Origin: CAISIP01 sp038326025 | GTDB lineage: Bacteria; Pseudomonadota; Gammaproteobacteria; Burkholderiales; Burkholderiaceae_C | Assembly (NCBI GenBank): GCA_038326025.1 | Contig: JBBQJP010000018.1 | Coordinates: forward strand, 11,992-75,991 | Direction of reading: 5' to 3' | DNA: 64,000 nt | Shown here: positions 55,872 to 62,891 of the stretch, piece by piece | Numbering within the stretch: position 1 is the first letter of the stretch | Layout: every line of letters begins with the position of its first letter | The notes under the pieces: generated by a model | What the model was told of the DNA's origin: nothing | Seen by the model: only the letters and a program-made list of their open reading frames with translations | The model's database searches: none | Position numbers and translations under genes: made by a program

Positions 55872-57880
55872 GTTGCCTCCGTTTTGGATGAGCGGGCCAT
55901 CGAGGAACCGGTTGCACTTTGCCCTTGGTCGCCCTGTCGTTCCACGCCTGTACCCGCGGCAGACGCCACGCGGGGTTCTCCCATGCCAGGTGGCCTGGGC
56001 GCCACGGGGTCGTGCAGCAGCACGTCGGCCGCCTTTTCACCGACCATGTACACCGCGGCGGCCACAAAGAAGCCCGGAATACGCGGAAACACCGATGCGT
56101 CGACCACGCGCAACCGCCGCGTGCCATGCACCGAGAAGTCGCTGGCCAGAACCCCCCCATCCTGCACCGCGCCGATCGGGCAGGAACACGAGGCATGGTG
56201 GCCCCAGGCGGTATCGCGCACGTAGTCGGCCAGTGCCTCGTCGCTTTGCACGGAGTGCCCTGGTGCACATTCCTCCGCGATGCTGCCATCGGCGAGCAGC
56301 GGAGCTGTGAGTCCACGCACAAACCGGATCGCCTGCACAACCGCCTTCAGGTCCTCGCCCTGGTTATCGTCGCCTTCGCCGAAATAGCGAAAGTTCACCA
56401 GCGGCGTGTCGCGCGGGTCACCTGAGCGCAGTGTCACGCTGCCGGCGCGGTTGTTCGTGTGGGCCTTCAATACGGCCCAGGTCAGCCGGTCGCCATGCGC
56501 GCGGATCAGCTGCGAAAAGCCGTTGAAATACCCTTCGAACAGCGCCGGCAACGCCATACAGAAGATGTCGGGCTCGGGCGCCCGATCATTCGAACGCTGC
56601 ACCAGTCCGATGCACGCGCCATTGCCGCCGTACATGCTCGAGCGCGAACTGCTCCAGCGCTTCCATATCGGGTCACCGTGCTCATAACGCGCGCCTTCCA
56701 GCACCTGCCAGGGCTGGCGCATTCGGTGCGTCACGGCGACCTCGTAACGGTCCTGCAGGTTGCGTCCGACGCCAGGAAGGTCGACCCGGACGGCGATGCC
56801 ATGCTGGCGCAAGCTTGCCGCCGGCCCGATACCCGAAAGCATCAGCAACTGCGGCGTGTTGAACGCGCCGCCGCAAAGGATGACCTCGCGCCGCGCCAAC
56901 ACCTGGCGCAGCTCGCCAGCGGCCTGGCTCGGCGCCGCATGCGCTCGGTACAGGTGCCGGCCCTTGATGTACTCGACGCCGATGGCCGCGCCCTGCGTAT
57001 CGAACAGTACGCGCGTGGCCAGCGCATCGAGTTCGATGTGCAGCCGGTCGGGGTGCGCTGATCTGACCGCCAGCAGGCGTTCGCGCGCGCCCGTGCGCCG
57101 GTGCGACCGGGTCGACAGCGGCGTGTAGCAAAGGCCTTCGAAACTGCCTCGCGCCCACGGCGGCGGGAAGCGCGCATTGGGGTCGCCCGCACGACGCAAC
57201 CAGTTCCATGTACTGAGCAGCGGATTGGTCAAAGTGCCCAGGAAGGTCTTGGTCGTCAGCTTGACCATGTGCATCATGGCGTCGTCACCCAGGGCCTGCA
57301 GTGGAATCGATTTCTCGGTGCGCATCCATCCATTCCAGCCATGGCCGGTGGGATCCACACCCAAACGGCGCAGCGCGCGCCACAGTGGGCGGTGGTGGCA
57401 GGCCTCGATGCGTTTCGCGATGCGCTGCATAGCCGGTGCGCTCCAGGTCTTGTCGCCGGTCAGCGCGGCGATCTGGTCCCAGTCCGATTCGTGCGGCAAC
57501 ATGTAGATCATCGCGTTGTGTGCCGTGCAGCCACCCAGCGCGGCGGCACGCGGATACAGCACGCCCTCACGCGCCGCATCGTATTTGGGGTCACGCACCT
57601 GTTGGGCCTCGTCGCTGTAGTGGCGCACCTGGAAATTCCAGCTCATGGCCGGGTTCTCGCAGGCAAACGCATGAAAAGCCGGTACCTGGTAATCGTCGGG
57701 AAAACGCTCGCTTGCCGACTCCACCGGGTCACCACCCGCCTCAAGTAGAAATACGCGCATGCCTTGTTCGACCAGTCGTGCCGCCAGCGTGCCACCGCCT
57801 GCGCCCGAACCAACGATGACATAGTCCCAGCCGGGCGAAGCGTCTTCACCAGCGCGGGGGGATTCATCGTCATAGGCCAC
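55868..57880 (-). CDS. GMC-type FAD oxidoreductase
   Basis: 670 residues. The FAD dinucleotide motif is YVIVGSGAGGGTLAARL (20-36) with VFLLEAGG; the GMC signature is LGGCTAHNAMIYM (115-127); the active-site His pair is GHH (560-562) in TAWGHHASCSCPIG. No signal peptide is seen. GMC enzymes oxidise alcohols, sugars or sterols, as oxidases making H2O2 or as dehydrogenases. It starts seven bases after the cytochrome c gene stop, so an electron path from the flavoprotein to the cytochrome is plausible. Confidence 0.93.
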   Translation of the reverse strand: MAYDDESPRAGEDASPGWDYVIVGSGAGGGTLAARLVEQGMRVFLLEAGGDPVESASERFPDDYQVPAFHAFACENPAMSWNFQVRHYSDEAQQVRDPKYDAAREGVLYPRAAALGGCTAHNAMIYMLPHESDWDQIAALTGDKTWSAPAMQRIAKRIEACHHRPLWRALRRLGVDPTGHGWNGWMRTEKSIPLQALGDDAMMHMVKLTTKTFLGTLTNPLLSTWNWLRRAGDPNARFPPPWARGSFEGLCYTPLSTRSHRRTGARERLLAVRSAHPDRLHIELDALATRVLFDTQGAAIGVEYIKGRHLYRAHAAPSQAAGELRQVLARREVILCGGAFNTPQLLMLSGIGPAASLRQHGIAVRVDLPGVGRNLQDRYEVAVTHRMRQPWQVLEGARYEHGDPIWKRWSSSRSSMYGGNGACIGLVQRSNDRAPEPDIFCMALPALFEGYFNGFSQLIRAHGDRLTWAVLKAHTNNRAGSVTLRSGDPRDTPLVNFRYFGEGDDNQGEDLKAVVQAIRFVRGLTAPLLADGSIAEECAPGHSVQSDEALADYVRDTAWGHHASCSCPIGAVQDGGVLASDFSVHGTRRLRVVDASVFPRIPGFFVAAAVYMVGEKAADVLLHDPVAPRPPGMGEPRVASAAGTGVERQGDQGQSATGSSMARSSKTEAT

Positions 57881-57887
57881 GTGATGG

Positions 57888-60416
57888 CTAGAACGTCTTG
57901 ATGAATGAGATCAAGGCACGTTTGTCCGTATCACTGAGCACGGGTTCGGTTCCGAAGGCTTTCTCATCGGTGCTCAGTCCTTCTTGGTTGTTGAACTCGT
58001 TGGTTCCGAAATAGTGGCCGCGGTTGACGACGAAGTCCGGGCATTTGCTCAACGCCAGCATCGGCTTGCGCAGGTTCGCGAACTTTTCGCGCAGTTCTTC
58101 GTCGCTTGCGTTTTCCGGTGCCGTCGCGAGCGCAACCTTGAGTTTGAGAAGCAGACCCGCCACGTCCTTGACATGGCCGGCCTTGTCGGACAGGTCGTCG
58201 CTTTCGGCGCGCAGTTTCAGGTTCGAGATCAGATTGACGGGCACGTCCTTTGGAATCGGGCCGAGCACCACGTCGCCACCTTCGGAAACCAGCCACGGCA
58301 GCCAGCGGTGCAACCAGCCCTGCAGCGGCAGCATCGCCTCGGGAACAAAACCGACCGGAACGGTGATGTTGCTACGCTGCGTCGTGCGGTCGATCGTGCC
58401 CGGCACCTTGTTTCCAAGGATCGAATCGCGATCGCGCTTTTCGGGCCACAGCATCTGCTCGATCGAGGCGTCGAACACCTTGACACGCGCTGCTACAGAT
58501 GGGTCTGTGTCAAACGGGCCGACGCTGTTGTTGAGCAGAAACGGTGCCTGCGACCAGATGCTGATCAAGGATGGAACGCGGGTGTAGCCGCGGCCACCAC
58601 CAGGCATGGCGTAAGGCACAAGTTCACCAGTGAACGGGTCGTTGACCGTGATCGTGCCGACCGAGGGTAACTTTTTGTAGGATTGGGACGAGAAGTTGTC
58701 CCAGATGTTGCCGGCCAGTGCATTCGTGCCCAGCGGGCTGCATGCGTTGGTCCGCAGCAGCGTCACCGGAATACGCGATTCGGACGAGAGGTAGTTGCCC
58801 TGCAGGAAATCGGGCGCCTGCACGATATCGCGCATCTGCGCCTTGAACGCATCTGTCTGCGTCCAATCCCAATAACGCTTGAAGCAGGCCGGATATTTCT
58901 CGCCGGCACACTGGTCCGGGTCGAGCGCGAGTTCCGGTGGTGGTTTGGGTCCCTTGCTGGAGTGGCAGCGTGCACAGGTCTCGGCGAACACGCGCTTGCC
59001 GTGCGCCAGCGTGTCGACGTCGGCATTCAGGAAGCTGGTGCCGCCGGGTGCATCCTGCAGGTAGTCGGGTTGGGCTGCCTTGAGAAAGAACAGCGCCGTG
59101 TTGACTGTTCCGGCCTCGGTGGCCTGCCAGTAGGACGAGTTTTTCTGCGCATCGGCGATCTTGAACGGTGTGATGGTCTTGCCGCCTGCGACGGCATTGA
59201 AGTGCAGCAGCCACTCCTCGCTGAACAGGCCGATGTTGATATAGACACGGTTCAAGGCACCGAGCAGTCCGACCGAATCGGCACCGTCCTTGAGCACGTG
59301 CGGCGTGCGCACGGTGGCGCTGGCCTTGTCGTAGAACTCGGTCAACGGGCCACTGGAAACGTAGTCGTTGAACTGCTTGTTGTCGAGCTCGCCGCCGGCC
59401 AGCTTCTCGTGCCACAGCCGTTTGGCCACTCCCATGCGGGCCGCGAAATCGTAGACCGCGTTCATGGTGCGCGGGTTGTTGATGCTGTCGGTGGAGATCA
59501 GCGAAGTGTCCATGGCGCCGGGTCGGAACGTGCGCGCCAGCTGGTACATGTAGTTCTGCTGGCCCTCGGGCTTGTTCGCGTTGTGGATGAACAGCCGGTC
59601 CACCCACATGTACTGCGCGCCGACCGAGGAACTCAGGTTGGCAAAAGCCGGAGCCCCGGGATCTTCAGGTGGCTTGACGGGACTGGGGCCCACATGGCAA
59701 AAGCCGCAGGACATGCCGACGCGATAGGGTCGCACCAGATCCTTGCGGTTGTAGTAGGCCGGGTCGGTGTAATAACGCTCGGCATCCCACGCCTTGGCGG
59801 CTTTCTCGTCGAAGGCCGGATTCGGGAAAAGACGCAGGCCCATGATGCCGGTCGCGTATCCGTAAAAGGAGCCAACCGGCAGCGTGGTCCCGTCACCCAG
59901 GGGCTTGCCGCGCGCGCCAAAGGCCACGCCTGGGTATTTGGTCTCGTTTTCGAATGGGTCGGGAGCGCAGTCCTGGCTGCGCACGTCGAGCCAAAGTCCG
60001 CGGCGATTCTTGTCCGCACCCGTGGCCTTTTCGAAGCAGGGTTCGTTGACCAGCCCCAGGTAGGTCCAGCGGTTGCTGCGCGAGTAACCCTGGCTGGGAT
60101 GCGAACTGATGATCTTGAGAAGGTCGAAGGCACCAAAGGTGTATTCGGTCATCTGGTTCCAGAGGCGGTCGTTGCCGCCGCTCCAGACCAGCCACATGTT
60201 GCGTCCCGCAATCTCCTGCGGCGTCAGCGCCAATGCGCCGTCCATGTCGCGAAAATAGTCCTCGTCGGCATGCTTGAAGCTGTCGGCCGTACGTCCGGCA
60301 AGTCGGGCTTCATCCAGCACTTCCCCCGGTTTTGGAGCGTCCGAGCAGCCCTGTAGCACAACGGCCAGCAGCAAGGCGGCGAGAGGCAGGATTCGGGGGT
60401 TGCCGACCATTTTCAT
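57888..60416 (-). CDS. Diheme c-type cytochrome lipoprotein
   Basis: 842 residues. ATG 60416 has GGGAGA eight bases upstream. The signal ends in the lipobox LQGC with lipidated Cys24. Haem sites are CGFCH (237-241) and CARCH (481-485). The C-terminal region has SLISIWSQAPFLLNNSVGP, similar to the segment SLxxIWxxAPxLHNGSV of diheme peroxidases and RoxA-like oxygenases. So it is probably periplasmic, tethered to a membrane, and either an electron carrier or a diheme peroxidase/oxygenase. It opens the six-gene block. Confidence 0.88.
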   Translation of the reverse strand: MKMVGNPRILPLAALLLAVVLQGCSDAPKPGEVLDEARLAGRTADSFKHADEDYFRDMDGALALTPQEIAGRNMWLVWSGGNDRLWNQMTEYTFGAFDLLKIISSHPSQGYSRSNRWTYLGLVNEPCFEKATGADKNRRGLWLDVRSQDCAPDPFENETKYPGVAFGARGKPLGDGTTLPVGSFYGYATGIMGLRLFPNPAFDEKAAKAWDAERYYTDPAYYNRKDLVRPYRVGMSCGFCHVGPSPVKPPEDPGAPAFANLSSSVGAQYMWVDRLFIHNANKPEGQQNYMYQLARTFRPGAMDTSLISTDSINNPRTMNAVYDFAARMGVAKRLWHEKLAGGELDNKQFNDYVSSGPLTEFYDKASATVRTPHVLKDGADSVGLLGALNRVYINIGLFSEEWLLHFNAVAGGKTITPFKIADAQKNSSYWQATEAGTVNTALFFLKAAQPDYLQDAPGGTSFLNADVDTLAHGKRVFAETCARCHSSKGPKPPPELALDPDQCAGEKYPACFKRYWDWTQTDAFKAQMRDIVQAPDFLQGNYLSSESRIPVTLLRTNACSPLGTNALAGNIWDNFSSQSYKKLPSVGTITVNDPFTGELVPYAMPGGGRGYTRVPSLISIWSQAPFLLNNSVGPFDTDPSVAARVKVFDASIEQMLWPEKRDRDSILGNKVPGTIDRTTQRSNITVPVGFVPEAMLPLQGWLHRWLPWLVSEGGDVVLGPIPKDVPVNLISNLKLRAESDDLSDKAGHVKDVAGLLLKLKVALATAPENASDEELREKFANLRKPMLALSKCPDFVVNRGHYFGTNEFNNQEGLSTDEKAFGTEPVLSDTDKRALISFIKTF

Positions 60417-60843
60417 ATTTTTTTTCTCCCTGTCATCGGTCACCCACGTTGCAGTCGCAGGCGACCCGGACTCGTACACAGGCTGGCTGCCACGGTGTTG
60501 GCGGGGTCCAGCCACAACGCACTGCATCGCCCCCCGGGGATGGCGGAAAGCTGTCTGGCTCTGCGGCCGGTCACTGATTGCCGGTCACGATCGGGCTCGA
60601 TGCGAACGAGCTGCACCGCTGCCACAGCCAAGACGGGGGATTCGCTATCCTCGTCGGGCGTCCCAGTGTCGAATCATTCTGCGCTCCTGTGGCGCGCATC
60701 GCAACCCCTTGCTTTGCAGCATCCATCACTCGCGCAGATGCCTTGCCGTTATCCGGTCGCAGATGTTCTCAGGACAGTCCACACCTGATGATGAGGTGGT
60801 GCGTGCGCGGCAGTAACTGCCTGCGCGTCCCGCACAGTGCTAC
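60417..60843. other. Non-coding region upstream of the haem/flavin gene block
   Basis: 427 bp with no credible gene. It holds an octamer repeated directly, CCGGTCAC at 60567-60574 and 60581-60588 (14-base period), and a related CGGTCAC at 60437-60443 next to the cytochrome ribosome binding site. I see no clear sigma-70 promoter on the minus strand. Confidence 0.55.
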
Positions 60844-61731
60844 TCAAAGTCTGAGCAAGTCACGGCAAATCTGGTGCAGCCGGCTATCAGGGTCCGCCAT
60901 GGCGCCCAGGATGCTGAAATGGTTCAATGCCGGCAAGACCTCGCACAATGGTACGGACTTACGTCCCCACGTTCGCTGGATCAAACGATTCTGGCGAATG
61001 AATTCCGCACTCTCATCACCGCCACAGACGCTGTACAGCACCCCCAGCGCAGGGCGCGGCATCCAGGCCGGGCTGGCCTTGATGGCATCTTCTGGCGTGA
61101 GGCGCAGCGAATTCTGCAGAAAGGGTGTGCTGCGGATTGCATCGAGCTCGTGCAGGCCGGATATCGACAGCGCATTCTTGACCAGGTCGTCCGGCAGGTC
61201 GGCCGCAGCCGCCTTCCACACACACGCCAGCATCATGGCCGCCAGATGACCGCCGGCGGAATGCCCCACCACAGTGATGCGATTCGCATCACCGCCGTAC
61301 TGGGCAATGTTGCGCCAGGTCCAGACCAAGGCCTTGACCATCTGCAGCGCGATATGGGGGACCGTCACCGGAAGCTCGTCGGTACCCGGACACAAGGCGT
61401 AATTTGGCACCACGACGCAGGCACCAGCATCGGTGAACTCCGGAGCCACAAACGAGTGATCGGACTTGTCGAGCGAACGCCAGTAACCTCCATGCAGAAA
61501 CACCAGCACCGGCGCCTTGCCGGCAGCGTCAACTGCCTCACCATGCGGGCGAAAGACATCGAGCGTTTCGCCCTCCCCCAGTCCGTAGGGAACGTCCAGA
61601 TGGGTACCCGGCAACTGACGCGCCATGATCGAGCGCACCGTCCATGTCGACAAGTGGTGCGCAAAATCGGGCACCAACTCGCGGTTGTTGTACATGCGGT
61701 CGTACCACTGCGGGTCGTATCGTTCTGCCAT
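60844..61731 (-). CDS. Alpha/beta hydrolase, arylformamidase/esterase-like
   Basis: 295 residues. The oxyanion motif is HGGYW (about residue 82) and the nucleophile elbow GHSAGGHL; the catalytic His is probably in ALNHFSI, with the acid in CGGDESAEF. HGGYW and SAGGHL together fit kynurenine formamidase-like hydrolases. AGGAGA stands five bases before ATG 61731. It lies upstream of the haem/flavin block on the same strand, 427 bp from it, so it could share that regulation or be separate. Confidence 0.87.
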   Translation of the reverse strand: MAERYDPQWYDRMYNNRELVPDFAHHLSTWTVRSIMARQLPGTHLDVPYGLGEGETLDVFRPHGEAVDAAGKAPVLVFLHGGYWRSLDKSDHSFVAPEFTDAGACVVVPNYALCPGTDELPVTVPHIALQMVKALVWTWRNIAQYGGDANRITVVGHSAGGHLAAMMLACVWKAAAADLPDDLVKNALSISGLHELDAIRSTPFLQNSLRLTPEDAIKASPAWMPRPALGVLYSVCGGDESAEFIRQNRLIQRTWGRKSVPLCEVLPALNHFSILGAMADPDSRLHQICRDLLRL

Positions 61732-61953
61732 GGATGTCTCCTGCTCCGTTTGATTGCCATGCGCGACCATGGCATCCGTTGCGGATGGGTCAAGCCGGAC
61801 AATGGTAGCCTGCCGTGGCCGGGATGCCGGACACGTGGCGAATCATCCTGACCTGGTGCTCCCACCGAGGCACTGAAGCGACCCCGCACCAGTTGCCGGG
61901 TTGTCGAATTGTTGAGTTGCCATTGAAGTTGCCGCCCGTCCCAAGGACAGGGA

Positions 61954-61983
61954 TTGCCATAGACCACCCATCGTGGCTAAAAT
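61954..61983 (+). promoter_or_regulatory. Promoter of tRNA-Ala gene
   Basis: TTGCCA (61954-61959), an 18-bp spacer and TAAAAT (61978-61983), about 12 bases before the tRNA. Initiation near 61990 leaves only a short 5' precursor leader. Confidence 0.6.
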
Positions 61984-61994
61984 TATTTTTGGTT

Positions 61995-62070
61995 GGGGGG
62001 GTAGCTCAGCTGGGAGAGCGCTGCGTTCGCAATGCAGAGGTCGGGAGTTCGATCCTCCTCCTCTCCACCA
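61995..62070 (+). tRNA. tRNA-Ala (anticodon CGC)
   Basis: A complete 76-base cloverleaf. The acceptor strands are GGGGGGG (61995-62001) and CCTCTCC, with two G-U pairs, followed by encoded ACCA. TAGCTC opens the D region; the anticodon loop is TTCGCAA with CGC, reading GCG; the T-loop is TTCGATC. An encoded CCA end is present. Confidence 0.95.
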
Positions 62071-62246
62071 ATCGTAAAAAGTGTTTTAAATCAACTACTT
62101 ACAAACATAGGTAGTCACTGATTTACTACCTCTGTGATTAGTTGGTCTGGGTCTTGGGTCTGCATGTCGTCGTGTCACCCCTTCAGGTGCATCCTCAGTC
62201 AACCTGAAGACACACCGGAAGAGTGGCTACTTGTGGGAGCTTCCTC

Positions 62247-62279
62247 AGGGTCACCTTATGGGTGGCCCTTTGTTTTTCT
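62247..62279 (+). terminator. Intrinsic terminator
   Basis: AGGGTCACC (62247-62255) and GGTGGCCCT (62261-62269) pair in 9 bp (one G-U) with a 5-base loop, followed by TTGTTTTTCT. It is a textbook Rho-independent terminator on the plus strand, ending either the tRNA transcript or a short RNA made between 62071 and 62247. Confidence 0.8.
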
Positions 62280-62297
62280 ACCTTCACTCTCTCAAAT

Positions 62298-62516
62298 TCA
62301 GATCAATCCAGCCCGTGCTGCCGATGCCGGGCTCATCCACTTGCCTGCGATGAAGGCCTCGACACCCTGATTCCGGGTACGTGTTGGGATGCCTGCCGCA
62401 GTCAAGGCGGCAACACTGGGTGCGGTCGATGACTTCCATCGTTCAGCCAGTGACTTGTAGCCGCCCCAGAGGGTCAGATTTCGATTGGCGTTGACACCTG
62501 CAACGAGGCTCCACAA
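62298..62516 (-). pseudogene. Possible remnant peptide-coding stretch
   Basis: The minus-strand frame reads WSLVAGVNANRNLTLWGGY and continues to AFIAGKWMSPASAARAGLI, with upstream in-frame codons reaching about 62605 without an ATG. The composition is protein-like, but there is no start, no ribosome binding site and no known family. It may be the decayed end of an element inserted next to the tRNA gene, or an unused frame. Confidence 0.25.
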
Positions 62517-62580
62517 CCCGGGCGTAAGGGCAGGTTGCGAGCAAGCTTGGCCCCATTGCTCCGTTCTACTGCCTAAAAAC

Positions 62581-62596
62581 TTGATATTTAAATCAA
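62581..62596. promoter_or_regulatory. HipB-type operator candidate, distal copy
   Basis: TTGAT-ATTTAA-ATCAA, a 5-bp inverted repeat with a 6-base spacer. It is repeated in the same form at 62621-62636, 40 bases away (about four helical turns), both flanking the probable hipB promoter. Confidence 0.6.
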
Positions 62597-62600
62597 AAAA

Positions 62601-62630
62601 TTGCTAAAAATATAAATTTATTGATATATT
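62601..62630 (+). promoter_or_regulatory. hipB promoter, leaderless
   Basis: TTGCTA (62601-62606), an 18-bp spacer and TATATT (62625-62630). Initiation about seven bases later coincides with the GTG at 62637, so the mRNA is probably leaderless; no ribosome binding site precedes the start. Confidence 0.5.
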
Positions 62631-62636
62631 CATCAA
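62621..62636. promoter_or_regulatory. HipB-type operator candidate, proximal copy
   Basis: TTGAT-ATATTC-ATCAA ends one base before the hipB start codon and covers the -10 box, so repressor binding here would block initiation. Confidence 0.6.
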
Positions 62637-62891
62637 GTGCAAACCCTTCAAGAACTGGGCGAAGCTGTTGCCGAGCGCCGTAAGGCCTTGGGCCTGCGAC
62701 AGCAGGCGGTGGCAGAGCAAGCCGGTATCACCCCCGAGTCGTTGTCGCGCTTTGAACGGGGCCGCAGTGCCGAGTTCGGCTCGCGCAAGCTCTTGGCCGT
62801 GCTCGCGGTGCTGGGTATGGAGCTCAGCGTTGTCCGCTCTGGCCAATCAGGCACGCTCGATGAGCTGAGGCAGGAGCGCAACCAGGCATGA
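62637..62891 (+). CDS. hipB: HipB-type antitoxin, XRE family
   Basis: 84 residues. The helix-turn-helix is LRQQAVAEQAGITPESLSRF with FERGRSAEFGSRKLLAVLAVLG behind it, the usual HipB/XRE pattern. The start is GTG 62637 with no ribosome binding site. Its stop overlaps hipA (ATGA), typical of this module. It should bind the two TTGAT-N6-ATCAA sites and neutralise HipA. Confidence 0.88.
   Translation: MQTLQELGEAVAERRKALGLRQQAVAEQAGITPESLSRFERGRSAEFGSRKLLAVLAVLGMELSVVRSGQSGTLDELRQERNQA

Larger units (their letters stand above)
62071..62636. other. Structured, lower-GC region between tRNA-Ala and hipB
   Basis: No firm gene is seen. On the plus strand it holds nested inverted repeats (AGGTAGT 62109-62115 / ACTACCT 62125-62131 within CAACTA / TAGTTG), a further one (CTTCAGGT 62181-62188 / ACCTGAAG 62202-62209), the strong terminator at 62247-62279, and then an AT-rich promoter part. 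On the minus strand, a frame without ATG runs from about 62605 to 62298. Confidence 0.55.

Noticed and set aside
58683..60356. 557-codon plus-strand frame opposite the cytochrome gene
   Set aside because: The minus strand carries two CxxCH sites and a lipobox; the antisense frame has no start signal or motif.
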